A DNA stretch of 64,000 nt. It comes from Cyanoderma ruficeps. Its lineage: Eukaryota > Chordata > Aves > Passeriformes > Timaliidae. Under the pieces are notes generated by a model. That model had not been told where the DNA came from. It was given only the letters and a program-made list of their open reading frames with translations, and did not search any database. The stretch spans positions 14,458,471 through 14,522,470 of the forward strand of contig VZDJ01007755.1 of assembly GCA_008694505.1 (NCBI GenBank), read 5' to 3'. Made by a program: the position numbers and the translations under genes. This document shows positions 11,707-25,705 of this stretch, one piece after another (positions within the stretch are counted from its first letter, which is position 1; each line of letters starts with the position of its first letter).

Positions 11707-14700
11707 AAAGAAAAANGAGATAGAAAGTGAATAACTGAAATGCATTGTTTTAGTGCACCTGGTTTATGTTTCCAACTAAGAAGTAGTTCACTATTTCATA
11801 TTTCTGACACACAGAAGTCTCTGTTAAACATCCAGACCACCTATTTCTTTAATTAAGATGTGAGAGCTAGCAGTACATGTTTTGTGGCATTTTTAATAAG
11901 CCCTTTAGCAGGCCACAAAAGATCAAAACCAAGAAGTAATACAGTTTTACTAGGAGGTTGTTCTGGCATTTATACATCATGTTGAGTACATCAGAAAACA
12001 AAGCCAGTTTGAGAACACTTCTGTTCCTCCTAATGCACTAAACAGGGCCTGAAATTATTCACTTTAAATTCAGTGAAAAAGCCCCATTACATTTAATATG
12101 TTGCATCAATTGTTGTTGACAAAAATGTCAATATTTACAGTTGCAACCAGGAAACATCAAACTGTCACAGCACTTGCCTTTTGACAGCAGAAAACTAGCT
12201 CTCCTTGGTTAACACCACATGGAAAGTACTGGGAATTGCAGTCACAGTAGGGATAACAAAACGCTTGATGAAATCCAGGCACTGAAATCCACAGTGCTTT
12301 TCTCTTCAGAGGCACTCCTAATGCAATAGGTCTACAGAGGCACAGTAAGTAACTCCCACATCAACCTCTATTACATAAAATAATTAAGTCTACATCAATG
12401 ATTTGGAATAAGAGACCATTGCTACAGGATCAATGTTGTGCACTTTGAAAAAGAACGAACCTGAGCTGCACCAAGCCATTTATTTTCCATAAATGCTTTG
12501 GTTTTGCCTTGCTGTTCTTGCATCTGCAGGAGCCCATTATCCTGGATAATATTCTGTTCCATTGGCAATTATATCTTATTTCTGTCCTTTAAGTAGCGGC
12601 TGCTTTGAGGATCTCTCATTATGTGATGCAATTTTCATCACTGAACCTCCTTTAACTTTTACTGCCAGGAGTACATTTTTATATTAACCCCTGCAAGTAT
12701 CCAGAAACACCAGCTCAGAGTCAGCAATCTGGTAGAATTTTGATGGCTGAAACAGGATGCTCACTGTACAGAGCTTGGGAACCAACTGATTTGTATTTAA
12801 GCTGTCAGCAGGGACAATAGAAATCCCAGGACTCAGAAGAAAATGAGTAGATTTAGACTTTTCCCACATGCTGTGTTCTCAATAATACAAGCTTTCACTA
12901 AAAGAAAAAAAAAGAAAAAAAAGAAAAAAAAAAACCAAACCAACAACCAACTTCTAGCCCTTCGAATTGCAAGAATAGTCTTCACTAAGTAAATCCCACC
13001 GCTGTTGTTTTGTTGAGTCTGCAGCTAGCCAGACTGAAACAATAGCACCCAAAGAGCCCACAACTCCCTGGTTGCATCTTAATGGGCTGTTTGTTAACTT
13101 CAAAGCTGACCATTTAAATGCTAACATTATTAGGCAAGTAATACAAAACATAAGCACCCAGCTTGAATCATTAGCGCTTAATTGCCTAACATTTTCTCTT
13201 GTTTAATCTACAGCACTGTGCAAACTGGTCTTAATTTTGGTTTTGAACAGTGGAGCACTCACGGTTATGTTGCCCTGTGTGGAGGGACTCATGAAGAAAC
13301 AGCAAAATATTTGAGCTTGCAAAAACCTGTGTCTTTTAATGCCACAAACAATGCAGCTTTACGCTAAAGTTTTCTCAGATTTTTTTTTCCATTTTTTTTC
13401 TTCTTTTTTTTGGTTCTCTTCATTGACTGGGATGCTTATTACCTGCTCTGGGCAAGAACTGTTGTTAAGAAGCGAAGATTCAACTGATAATGAAAGAGTT
13501 CAGAGTTGTTTCCTCTCTTCTTTCCTTGAGCAAATGGGAAAAAAAAGCCCTTTCTCCTGCTTTTTCAAGGTGGTGTAAAGGTCACTGACAATAGCTCCCC
13601 TATAGATGCCAGTGTGTGACATTTTGCCTAAATACAACAGAAACATGATAAGCTATGGAAAAATTCAAATTCTTTTCTAGATAAAGCTGTTTCTGAAACG
13701 TGACTTGTTCCTTAAAATAAAGTACAGAATTTAACTCTTATCTTCAAATCTTATCTGAAGTTTAAACATGTTCCCTGAATGTAAAAAAAAAACCACACAA
13801 AAAAAGAGTGAAGTAACACAAATAATTTAAAATATATACAGTGAAACCTGGACAAAGACTAAGAGATTAATGTCTAAACTGAAGATTAAAGTAAAGTGAT
13901 AATTCGAAGTTTCAGTTTTTAGGAGCTGAGTTTCAGCCTGGTGTATGAGAATGGAAACTCCATCAAAACCACTCTCACCAAAAAATAATCCCCAAAGTCC
14001 TTTTTTATTACTGAGAGACACCTTGTTGCTCATTTCAGAGGCAACGAGAAAGATGACAAAACCAAGCAATTGTCATGCATTTTTGACATTTTATGCTCTG
14101 AGATTTCTGTCCTGTTGTTCACTTTTTTTTTTTCATGCTTCTCTGTTGTCTGGTCTTCATTGTTAAAAAAAACAGTTTTTTTTCTCTTGATCTAGGAAGT
14201 GTTTTCTATCCCAAAGAAAAAGCATAATGAAAACAACATTCCAGTTTCTCTCCAAGGTAAATTCACCTTGACCAATGCCATTTCCCCTTTGAAGTCAAGA
14301 CTTAAGTAAATTTACCTGGAAGGAAATATTACGCAACTGATCCTCACTGGGTGCCCCATTACTTCCCTGCAGTTCAAAATACAACATTTTTGGTTTGAAA
14401 AGAAGCCTTGAGGTAGATGGACATATCAAACCCATGTATACAGTTGAACAAATCTGTCAAGTGGCAGGTTTGTTATTATTTTTTTTTACATTGTATTTTC
14501 AGTCAGAGATTAATTTATGGAAGATTATTTTACATTAAACCTGTAAAGCTCCCCGGATTTACCTTTACACAATGGTAGCCAATGAGCATTACACTGATCC
14601 ATGTGAAGAATTTTGTCTCTGGAAAAAGAAGGCATTACTAGGCAGATTGACCAACAGATTTACCAAAAGAGTTACAAGGTGGAGATTCCAGCCATTCTTC

Positions 14701-17450
14701 AAAAGAAGAAAAAGAAGATTGCTGTAAAAAAACATGAAATTGGTGACTGCAGGATTGGAGTCTGGACAAGAACTCAGGCAAATGATTTTAAGCAAAAAGG
14801 ATGGAAAGGCAAAAGATAGGGTCCTAGCAACTGGACAGCAAACTGATTTAAGTGTTTCTTCATCCCTGGCTGCCTGTAGACCTTCTCCTTCTTCTCATCC
14901 ACAACAAACAATCAAATAAATCCCTCTATCATTCTGTAGCAAGTTACACTGCATGGCAATCCCTTTTCCCATTATCAGGCATGGCTTTCTAAAACCTCTT
15001 ATGTGGTTCTCCTGGAGAAAATATGGGCTGAACTTCTGCAAACTAATCTCAGGCTCTGGTGGTTTCACTCCAGTTTGGCCATTTTCATTACACTGACATC
15101 TTCAATCCACTCTTTTCTAAATACAGTCATTGGAATTTTATGAATCTTCTTGTAGAGTAAAATAATATTGAGATGCAGTAATGGAGGGTGCCAGCAGATG
15201 GTGACATATGTAAATTTCTATAAAGATTATGTGTAACAAAAGAGTCTTTAGAAGATGCAGATACTGTATGTATTTCTGGTTCCATTTCTTGTAATGCTCT
15301 GGGAAAAAAAAATCTTCCTTTCATTATTTCTATCTTGGCCTGCTACAGCTGGTGGCAGCTGTTTGGGGACCTATTTCAACCACTCAGATAATTTTGTTTG
15401 GCATTGATGCCTGGGTAGCTGCTGCAAACCATCTTGGAAACTCCTACACAGTGTGTCTACATTATGCTTTTTTGCTGAGGGTTGTTTGATGGTTTTTTTC
15501 TCTCTTTCCTTTGGAGAAGTTATTACCAAGTGCACTGTTTACTGTTTATTGTTGATATCACAGGGGAGCCAGAATGCAAAATAGATGGCTGTAATAGCCA
15601 CAGGGTAGCATACTGGGGGCCAGCAGAGGAGAAATGCTAATCACATTTCCATTTCCTGGCCCATATGGTCAGGGCTTCAGTACATGATGGTTTGAAATGC
15701 GATTATGAGTACAAGCTAATATCAATTCTAGAGAGAAGACTTTGGCAAACCTATTACCAACTCTCTTAAACTGCACCTCACTAACAATTTAGGGTAGCCA
15801 TTCATCCAGAGAAAAGAAATACAGCTGTGGGATTGCTGAAGTCTTCTCTGAGTTGATCTTACAGGAGGGAAAAACTTTGAAAAGTCACATTAGTGGTTTT
15901 TCCTGGCAAGAATGAACTGCATATCTGTTCTGAAGGAATGACTTGCTCAAATCCTATCCTTGAATCCCAAACAGGCCTAGCTTACTCATTCAGTGTGAAA
16001 AAACCCTTTGGGCCACAGAAGGCATTGCTGCCCCAGCTGTTATTGTCTCCCATCCACCAGAGGCTTTCACCCCAAAATAGAAAGGGCCGTGTGTTGCCAC
16101 ACCAGTCCTCTCCAGCAATCTTTCCAAACTTTCCTCTCTGGTGGATCAGATGAACATGTAGGGCTGTCATGTGGGTACCACTGAGGGACAGGAATGTTCT
16201 CTGAGGTTTTGGGGTGGACAAATGGAGGGCAGGGTGGGCAAGGAGAGGCACCAGTTTGCCATTCCATGGCAAAAGTGGTCCCAGCTCATCTGTTGGGGTT
16301 TTGCAAGGCTGGTGCTGCCCACAGGGCTGTTCTTTGTGTCAGCACTAACTGGTGCCATTCACAAACAGTGAAGAAAATAAAGCAAGTAGCCTGTGGTAGC
16401 TGAGAAACCAATACATTCTGCTGAACCAAATAAAGGTTTGTACTCCTACCAAGCATTTTCCCACATATTCAGGCCAGGGGGAGGAAGAACTTGAGGATAA
16501 TCAGTAAATAATGGAAATAGACTATGGCAGTATACAACATCAAAGCAACCAGAATGGAGACAATTTTATTTTCAGACATAGTCAGAGTTAGCAGTGCTCA
16601 CAACTTGTGCACAGTCCTAATGTGAATTAGGTTGTTTTGAACTTACTTTTCCTTAGTCAGCTATCCTTCATTGCCCTAAAAGGTGGTCCTTTTCCGGTAT
16701 TAAGCTCTTCTGGCCCCACAGCTACCTGATATGAGCAAGAAGTATCCTCAAAACCTCTCTTCAGGTTCCTAAACTATGCAGTCTCCAGGCTACACTTCAT
16801 TTAGTCAGATGATGGGAGCAGAAAGTCCTCTCCATTTCTAGGTAGCCCTAGGAGATGCATGTGTTTCTCCATCCAAGAGGACAGAGGAGCCAGCCACTGC
16901 TGCCACTTTAGCATAGTGGTCATAGTAACCCTTTAGAAGAGATTAGCTTTGAAATCCTAACCTTAAATGCTTGTGAGGCATGAAGAAGGTCAAATTTAGA
17001 AGAAAGCATGGTGATCTAAATCCATCCCTATTATTGTGGAGTGAGTAATTTTCAGTCTTTGGGGTTAAATTTTCCTTAATGATATAAAGGGTATACTTTC
17101 AGCTTTGGGATTGTTCTGTCTGGAAAGATGCTTCCTTGCTATGCAGTCATTTCTTACAATCTTTTGTATCTCTAGTTTGACTGCCCCTAAAAGGCCTTTA
17201 CTCACAAAGACATTGCTATACAGCATGTGTTCTTCTGCCTACCAAGCTGCACGTCCATTATCACTGATACTTTTGTGCCACACATCATGACCTGAGCAGC
17301 TATAGATTATCCTGAGATTTTGCCTCAATGTATAGTTTTTCCTGCATCAAAGACTTATTGGTTTCCATTTATGGCCCTTGTAGTGCATTTTGGGGTTGAC
17401 ATTTTTTGCTACGTAGTCTTGGGAATCAAAGACACATACACACACAAAGT

Positions 17451-17482
17451 TGTTTTCTGTAACAGGCAAGTTACAGAAAAAC
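17451..17482. repeat. Inverted repeat, 11-bp perfect arms, 6-nt loop
   Basis: TTTTCTGTAAC (17453-17463) is the reverse complement of GTTACAGAAAA (17470-17480), with loop AGGCAA. Allowing one bulged base, the stem extends to 13 bp. No transposon ends or coding context are visible. Confidence 0.75.
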
Positions 17483-18888
17483 ATACGAAGAAAAACGTTT
17501 GAAGAAAGACAAATCGTGTTATGAGGTTACAGAGCACTGCACTGCAATCATCATGTTGCCCCATTCAGAATAAATCAGAGAGGAAAGTGTATAATTAGGA
17601 GCACTGTGTATATTCAGGGAATGAGGACATTATCCATGAGGACATTGATGATGGAAAACCTAGGAGAATTTGTAGGGTGAGTAGATGTATACTCTCCTTT
17701 TAATAGTTACACTTCCTGGTAGGAATAGATTTGGTAGCAGGGCTGGCTTTGGGGAAAAATAAAGCTGACCATTGCCTGTAATGGGCAGCAAAGAAAGCTC
17801 CTCAGAAAGGGCTGATCATTTTCCTGTTGTGTGAGAGCAGCATCATTGGCTGAACTAGGGAGTGTGAAAATAAATCTACCTCTGGTGAGAAGTAACAGGC
17901 AATGAAAAGAAGACTGACTTTGCTAGCTGGGCCTGGCAGGAAAGAAGGCAGCAGAGGAGAGGTGGCCTTGGTAACTGCGGTGGCTTCCCTGTGCCAACAC
18001 CAGCCTGTTCCACACAGCCTCACCATCTGTTCTGTGCTGCCCCAATATTTCAGTTTGCCTCTGCTGCTGACAAACTGTGAGCCAGCTCTGTCTTGGAGGC
18101 ACAGTGAAGTCCTTTCCTTGAATGGAAAGCTGCGGGTCTCCTCCATCCTGACTCATAGCCCTTTGTCTGTGTTGTAAAGGATCAAGCCCTTCAGACTATG
18201 TTTTTTCTACCATTCTCCTTTTCCCAACTTTACTTTCACTGTGTTGCAGTGCCATCATACACCACACAAGAGCAACATCTTTTTCTGTCTCGTGTCATTG
18301 TCACCACTACTCAGTTCTTGAGTCTGGAGTTCTGCTGAGGTTCAAAGGCCCCTGCTCACTGCAAACAACATCTTCCTAGGATATGGGTAGAGTGGGATAA
18401 TTCTGAGATGAATTATAGATATAAATTGTTTGGTTTTAGGATCTATGTTTTTAGGATACATTTTCACAATATGACCAAACTGATGTATAAGGTCACCAGT
18501 GACTAAAGGGGAAACTGTGGTAACTTTTCATCTGACTCCTCATTTCTCCATCCTCTGCTTTCCCCCTCCCCATCTCTCCCCACAGCCATCAACTTTCCCT
18601 CCTGATTCTGTTAAAACTGCTCATCTGATCCCAAATGAAACTGCTTTGTCTTGTCCTTTTTTGCTGTCTGATTGGGCTGCTGTGTCTTACTGTGTGACTT
18701 ACATGAGTGTGAAAGTCATCTCAAAGTGGGCAGTGGGAGCATGGCTAGGAGCAGGATGGATGGAGATAGTCAGGAGTGGAGCTGGACCTGCTACTTTCCA
18801 GCTACTGTGCTGTTTATCTCAGACCATATAATAGGATTAGACTAATGCCATGTGCTTGACAGAAATCTTGTCATTACTTTGGACATTT

Positions 18889-18975
18889 CATAGTGCAATA
18901 GTCACTGAATCAGCTGGGCTGGAATGGACCATGGGATGTCTTTCAGTCTGCTCACAGCAAGGTCAAAGGGACCAG
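18889..18975 (-). mobile_element. Degraded CR1 3' end
   Basis: The plus strand at 18901-18930 (GTCACTGAATCAGCTGGGCTGGAATGGACC in two overlapping blocks) resembles the reverse complement of the avian CR1 3' tail, in which 'ACAGAATCA ... GGTTGGAAGGGACCT' is diagnostic. Similarity then fades. It is short and old, so the assignment is moderate and both boundaries are approximate. Confidence 0.5.
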
Positions 18976-21900
18976 TAGAGGTCTCTTTGGTTAAATGTGT
19001 GCCAATGGACTTCAAGAAACTCCATTTGGGTTGCAAGATTTGCCTGCTGACAGTCTGTAGAGCATAAAAGTACCTAGACTGACATGAAAGGAAGTGAGCG
19101 GATTCAGCCTCCCTGAAATTTCATGAAAGATGTCCTCTGTGTAAGTGGTATTCATGGCCTCATATTCTCCTTCTGAATCTGCAGGTTTTCAGAATGGTTC
19201 TCTTGGTACACGCTTTCTTCTGTAAGGGGTCCCTTGAATGCTGTTTTCCACAGTAAATCCTGGCAGGTTTCGCTGAGAAAGAATGCAAAGATGTTCATAC
19301 CTCATAAATACATAAGGCAAAGGATGTCAGGGAAGGGAAATATTCTTTCCATTCTATAAAGGAAAGCTTTGCTGAATCTTTTTTCTCCTCCAGAGTCCCA
19401 GAGAACATGTGCAGCAGCGTAGCAATGGGGACACCAACCTCCTGAGGCTCAGCCCAGTACCTTTCCTGTAAAACTATTTTTCTACAAAGCTGTCATCTAA
19501 GAGGATTTTGTTAGCTGCTCACAGCTCCGAGATTTGTTGTGGACTTTTGCCTAAGCTCATTCCTTTCTTGAATACAAGTGTGCATTTGTTTCCTTGATCT
19601 GTTATCACACAATTTCCTTTTAAACAGAGCTTACTGTGCAATCTTATATCAGCCTTCGCATTTGTTCCTGTGCCATGCACAGATTTTTCTTTGCTGGGTA
19701 TGCCTCTGCACACTTCATGGAGATTATAACTGCTCTAGTTTGTGGTATCACTGCCTTACATCATTTTTAAAATCATTTGTAAAGCCATTAGAAATTATTT
19801 TTTCTGCAGGATGTTCCAACATCAATATGAAAGATATTTGAAAGGCTGTTACAAAGTAATCAGATGCCTTGCCTTCTTTTGCCAGCTGTTGGGAACACAT
19901 GATGACCAAGTGCAGAGTTTTCATCTGGGTGCAACAATCTTCTAATGTTTTGATTGGAACATTCATTTTATTCCCTCTATAAATTCAAAAGTGATTGAAA
20001 TTTGTTAATCCTATTCTCCTTCACAGTGTGAGTTCAGATTTCCAATTTTTCTCCACTGGAGACTTTTTTTCTCTTGTGCTGATATGCACTGAAATACTCT
20101 GCCTGGCTTGTTCAGCATTTCCCTAGGAACCCTTCTAGTCTTAGCTGCTTGGGTGGATAATTTCACCCATTCACTGTTACTGCTCTCACTTAGCATTTGA
20201 TATTTGACATCCTTTTCCCATCCTCATTTACGTCCTCTTTGCAGCTGGTATAGGAAGAGACCCTTTCGACTTCTCATGTTTGCCAAAGTTCATAAGCCTC
20301 AGAGCTCTGTGTTAGGAGTAAAAATGGATGAGAGAGCTGGGTATCTTTTAGGTAATACCTTTCTACTCCTATGGACCTTAATGTTGAAAGAATTAAACTG
20401 GGAGGCAAGGCATTTGCTCATAGTTCAAAGTAGGTTTCAGTCAATATTCAGCTTCAAGCTCTTGATTTTTTTTCAGGGCAGTGTTTCCAGGAAAAAAAGG
20501 AAGGACTGTGGGTTTCTCCTTGAGTTGTTTCACAGTTGCCCCCACTCAAAACCAGTCATGCCCAAGCATGAAAAATTTTTTAGCAACTTAGTCTTGTTGT
20601 TTCTGTAGGGAGGCAGAGATCCATGTTGGAAAGAAAGACTTTTTTTATGTGAGATACAATTTTATTACCACAAAGGAAGAGCTGCAACTGAATTCATTTG
20701 AGTCCCTGACATTTTCCTACGCTTTGACTATATTCTTGGTGCACCAAGAGCCCCCCTTTTGGGAAACATTTACAGTGCTCATTCTAAAACACTAAATTGC
20801 TGACTATATTTCAGCAGTTTGTTCAAAAAGGCAGACAGGTTCTCCTGTATTTCACTGCGATGGAGCAGTCCCACTTTCTGCAGCCTTTATTAGCAGTAAT
20901 ATAAGACAGAGAAGCAATAACACAAGTGCATCACCAGTAGAGACAGTGACATGCTCTGGCTTTTCAACCTGACTGCTTTTTCTGCTCATCCTTCCCAATG
21001 CTAATTCCCCAAATTAACTTTGCAATGAACATTTACCACTCTGGTAATATGGCTGCATCTGTACTCCCAATTATCAGGAGGTGTGGCCAAAACATATCCT
21101 GAATCATCGCCTGGTGTCTGCACTAAGGATGTGTGAAAGGATTTTGGAAGGTCAGACAATTTCTGTGTAAACAGCATTGAATGTCCTAAAATACACTGCC
21201 TCCACTGTGAACTCCAAAACTTTTATTCAGCACTTATGCTAGCAAAATTTACTTGCTTAGAGGCATGTGAAAGACAAAGGCAAAGTGGGTTAGAACATGG
21301 CCAGACCTAAATTCAATTTCATATTTAAGTGATTATCCTCAGGAAATTTTTACTTAGTACTACTAATTTTAAAGTTAAGTTCTTAGGAAAGAGATGGGGG
21401 CAAAAGTAATTTATATACAACTCGAGAACTACTGTGGCACTGGGACAAAGTGCAGTGCAAAAATGTCTGAGCACCTTATTTAGTGCTTGTAAATAGACTG
21501 AATCCTAACTCATGCTTCTGTTTAAATGGGCTATTCCACAGGTCATATTTCTCATTTTCTGCAGCCAACTTGTCACCTGGTTAATATTGCAAAGATTTAC
21601 ACTAAATTCACAAATGCCAGTTTAAAGTGTCCAGGCTCCTTTAAAAGAAAAATAAAGTTAACCTGGGCAAAATGAATAATACATATTTTATAGCAAAAAA
21701 GTGGATTTCTTTTTTAGAAGAGCTGTGAGTTCCTGCAGCCTGTGATTGCAACAATATTTTTTCCTAAGGAACAGAAAGCATTTATACTTTGATATCCAGT
21801 TCCCTAAGGTATGCCTATACTTATAAATTTTAGTATATTTCTTCTCCATTCATTGTATACTCTGGCAGAAGCTGGGAACCATGTAAATTTTTACTTTATA

Positions 21901-24900
21901 GCTGCTGAAACCACAAGAAAACAGCATCACCCCTAACACCTCCTGTGAAGCAACAGTCCTTGATTTTTCTCCAAAATTAAACAAAAAGAAAACACTTATA
22001 GATTGGTGCCCCAAATTCTCATAGAGTGAGTTTCTACAAGAAAACTGCCTCACCATTGTGGTTCCTAATGACCGTGCTGGTTTACAAACATTGCCACATA
22101 TGACAATGCTTGTAGGCTGAAGATCCTATAATGCAATGTAAATCTCATTTTCAGATTTTAATTAACAAGAAAAGATTGTAGAAACATAAAGAAGACTGCA
22201 AAATGTCTAAAGATTGCCGTTCAGTTATTTTCAGTTGATGAAAGACAGGTAGAAGCTCTTATCAAAACAGGTTATACAATGCCACTCATGGGCTGAAATT
22301 GAAATTTTCAGTGGTTTGGAAGATACACAATCCTGTTGTTCTGGGATAACATGACTATGATTCACTGCCTCAATAGCAATCACAGATCAGCAACTCCTTT
22401 CTGCCCCCAGCCACTCTATCCCATGTCAGAGTGAAGGTCACAACAATGTTCAGCAGGCTGGTGAATGCCTGGGGATTTTGTGGCTTGTGTTTGTCAGGAG
22501 TATGTGAACACAAGTTTGTCATCTAGTTTGCAAGTGCACAGAGCTTACATCCATAGCTATTATAGGATAAGAGTAGTTGGAGAAAGCTGTGTCATGGAGC
22601 ATAAGAATGCACCCCCTCTCTTTGTCCAAATATACTTCCATTTGTAGACTGAAGGTCCCACGGGCAGAGTGAATTTAGAGGGCGTCTGGGCAAAGCAGAC
22701 TCAGGTGAGAAAATTTTACTTCATTCATTGCCAAACCCAAAAACTTACAGTTGAAAGTAAAAAAAGAATTTGAGAACTTACAAGCATATAGGTAAATCGT
22801 CCATTTACAGTCTCTGCTGACCTTTGTGAGGCAATGGTCATCACTGGAGGTGGAGAAGCAAAGAGTAATGCTCCTCTGCTGCCCTTTGTCACCCACTCAT
22901 TTTCCTGCCAGGTTGCTTCTGAGTATCCTTGTTCCAGGGTGGGTCCCTCATGGGTAGACCTAGTTAACCTCTGCCCTTCACAGAAAGGAGGACTTCAAAG
23001 GGAAGAGGGTAAATAAAGAAGCTGTGAAGCAGCTCTGTCGGAAGGTGAATATGTCTGCCAGACTGGGAGAGCTGCATCAGCACCAGCAAAGCAAAATCAA
23101 AGGCCAGAGTGACTTCATAAAACCACGCCATAGAGGGACACTTAGGGAGGATGAAGAGAAGACCAGTATGAAAGGAGATGTAAGAAGGGGAAGGCATAGA
23201 GCAGCAGAGTGGAGGTGCAGAAAGCCCAAGAGAAGAAGATTTAGCTGCTGATGTTTTTCTTGAGGAGAGGGATGGTCCTGGTGCTGCTGAGAGAAGATCA
23301 CCAGCTGTACAGAGGTGATAGGTGTGTTAGGCCTTGGGTGTAAATACCTGCATATCACCAGTCTCCCTGCAGGTTGTGCCACCTCATCCTGTGGGGATGG
23401 ATCAGCTAATCTGGGGTGCTTGAAACAGCAATTTATTCCCACGTGTTCTGGAGGCCATGGAACACTTAACTCAGTGGATAGTACACCCTCTTACACCTTG
23501 AGACACACTGATACTCTCACTTAACCTCCTCTGAAATTTGTAGTTTTATTAGTTAAGTTTTCAATTTTAATTTCCTCCTACTCCCCAGGAAGTGCAGTGT
23601 AATACTACTGCTTCAGTAAGAAAATCAGTGGGTGTCCTAGGTCTGGAGCCATCTGTACATGACAGAGGTCAGGGAATTTGTGCTGAAGAAATGTCTTTGA
23701 ACTTAATGCCCCTAAAATTCAACTAAACAGCAAAAAATTCCTTGATTTGACTTTGAAAGAAGTAATTGGAAACTTTGAACGAACTTTGTCAAAATTTTAC
23801 TGGTCTCCCATTTCTGGTTCTCTTCTGGAAAAAAAAAGAAAAAAAGAGGAAGAAAAAAGTTTTTTCTATGTATTATGTATTCTGGCTTTTTTCTTTTTTT
23901 TTTTTTTTTTGGNTTTGGCAGAATATACATCCATGCGCATCCTTTGGTATAATTTTCAAAATTTCTCCTTTGATAGCTTTGAAGTAAATGCTAATATGTA
24001 CACTTGCTCCCCTCATGAATGTCAACATGCTCCAGGAACCATATTTTCTATGTTTATTGCTACCATCTGAAGTGAGAGTCATGCAAAAGATATAAAAGAA
24101 GAAGGGTCCAACATAAAAGAGTCAAAAGCAGAAAAGCAGAAGAGAAGTGATAGGAATGACCAGCTACCAACTGGTATTTCCAGAGAAGCTGGCTACACAT
24201 GCAGTAGATAGGGAAGCAGAAAGGGAATCCCATTTTATCCCCCAAATGTTCTGCGAAGATGTTGGAGGAAGGAGGCAGAGAGGCTTCCCATCAGACAATA
24301 AACACAACATCCATGTTTTCTGCAATGCCATCTGTTTCTACATTTCGCAGTGCATTGCTACCTACAGCTGCTGCCACCAAATGCCCAGCTAATTTTAGGG
24401 TACTTATCTGTGCCTGAGCTTGGGTAAGTAGTCTCTCAGCCTTCATTTGTAGAAGGTGACACATGAGCTCTCCCACCTGCTGTAGATTTCCTGACAATGT
24501 CCCTTGGGAGACCATAAAGGCAGTTGTGGGATGAGAAAGAAGTGTTATACAATTAATTAGAAATTGCAAAGTTGTCAGCAGCATAGGCTGTAGTAAGCAG
24601 TTAGTTTTAAGCCCAGGGAGGGGTTGACTTGCAAAATAAATTAAACAAACCCCATGTCTTTGGCTGGAAGGGTGCAGCAAATTCATCAATGCTTGTGTAC
24701 AGAAGCAAAGGAGGAGAAAGCAAAGCTTGTGAACAATGCAAAATACCATAGTTACAGGAAAGAAGAATGAACTGTCTTAGGAACACAGGCTGTAGCAATC
24801 TCTGGACAATGGAGCCCCTCACTTCTGTGTAGAGGAACTTGCTGATGAAACAAGAAGTTGCATCCTGGGAACATGGAGATCTGTATGTGTAGGACTTCTG

Positions 24901-25390
24901 CTCGTTTTCTTGCTTATTCGTGTGCGTTTTTAGGCACGGAAGGGCAAGAGGAATTGCCTGCCTATACATTCAATGGGACTGTCACCTTAGCTGGATGGCT
25001 GTGTGGAGAATGCCCTAAACTGTACTGGAGAACTGTTGAAGGAAGGATAAATTAAATGGTATTTCAGCCATGACTGAGTGTGTGGATGTGTACCATTGTT
25101 TCTCCATGTTTGAACCTTTGGGTTGAGAAGGGCCTGAGAAAGAGACATTTAAATCCAAGACAAAATGTTAGTAGTCAAGGAATTTGAATGGAAGCAAATT
25201 GACAGCAAAATACTGAACAGCAGGAGGACTTATGAGCTCCACGTGGCAGAAAAAATATAAAGAAGCCTTCATCGTAGTGTCCTTGATGAAAACAACCTGT
25301 TGATAGAAACCGAGATTCAAATAAAATAGACAAGTCTATCTTAAGAAAGTAAAGGAATGCCACTAAGAATGCATCATATTGTAAACTGAG
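18976..25390. other. 6.4 kb of unique DNA, no gene recognised
   Basis: No exon or named repeat identified. It holds an A/T homopolymer cluster at 23829-23912 with an N at 23913, and a GC-richer patch at about 22830-23480. A minus-strand open frame of 152 codons (24291-24749) with an adjoining 120-codon frame (24607-24969) is described under findings. I do not call it a gene. Confidence 0.6.
23829..23913. repeat. Purine/A-rich then poly-T low-complexity stretch with an N
   Basis: An A-rich run with G interruptions (23829-23858) is followed by T-rich sequence ending in T17 (23894-23910), GG and N (23913). The arrangement is a loose A...T inverted repeat and is likely a sequencing or assembly trouble spot. 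Confidence 0.8.
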
Positions 25391-25705
25391 AGAGTGCATT
25401 CACCTTGAATACTGCTTACAATTCTGGGCACAGCGCTTCAAAAAGGGTAAAGCAAATGGATCCAGAGAAGGACAAGAAAAAAGTATCAGAGGAATAGCAA
25501 GATGTCTCCAGTGTGCATGGTGATTATAAAGGTGAACACTTCAGAAAGGAGCAAATAAATTATGACATAGCATAAATATATCCAGTACTGACTAGAACAA
25601 AGAAGGTTAGAGAGAGGCACCTGTTTTCTTTCATACTAGAAAAAAAAAATACAGAGACACCAGAAATTATAAGGAAACCAATTTCAAACAGTTAAAAGGA
25701 TAGTT
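25391..25705 (+). mobile_element. Ancient CR1/L3-like LINE relic
   Basis: The block at about 25391-25470 (CACCTTGAATACTGCTTACA, then ATTCTGGGCACAGCG and CCAGAGAAGGACAAG) resembles the end of CR1/L3 ORF2, normally 'CTTGAATATTGTGTTCAGTTCTGGGC ... GTCCAGAGAAGGGCAA'. A later block near 25660-25705 (AATTATAAGGAAACCAATTT) resembles the family's '...GGAAAGTAGGTTTAAAAC' segment. It is heavily decayed with no open frame. The assignment rests on short matches recalled from memory. Confidence 0.55.

Larger units (their letters stand above)
9603..18888. other. 9.3 kb of unique DNA, no gene recognised
   Basis: No transposable element, exon or RNA gene could be identified. Low-complexity tracts are at 11193-11207 (A15), 11673-11704 (A32, with an N at 11716), 12901-12934 (A with G interruptions) and 13381-13411 (T-rich). 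Two short structures stand out: a hairpin at 17451-17482 and a TAAT-rich stretch at about 13080-13200. GC-richer patches near 15990-16350 and 17900-18170 carry overlapping open frames on both strands with no recognisable domain. Confidence 0.6.

Noticed and set aside
13182..13367. Possible exon after a polypyrimidine/ACAG at about 13200-13213
   Set aside because: The 3' splice-site-like TTTAATCTACAG is reasonable, but the downstream translation matches nothing I know and no good donor or neighbouring exon was found.
25100..25160. Possible CR1 3' end (TTTGGGTTGAGAAGGGCCTGAG)
   Set aside because: It resembles the CR1 tail over fewer than 20 bases, with no octamer repeats and no following CR1 blocks.
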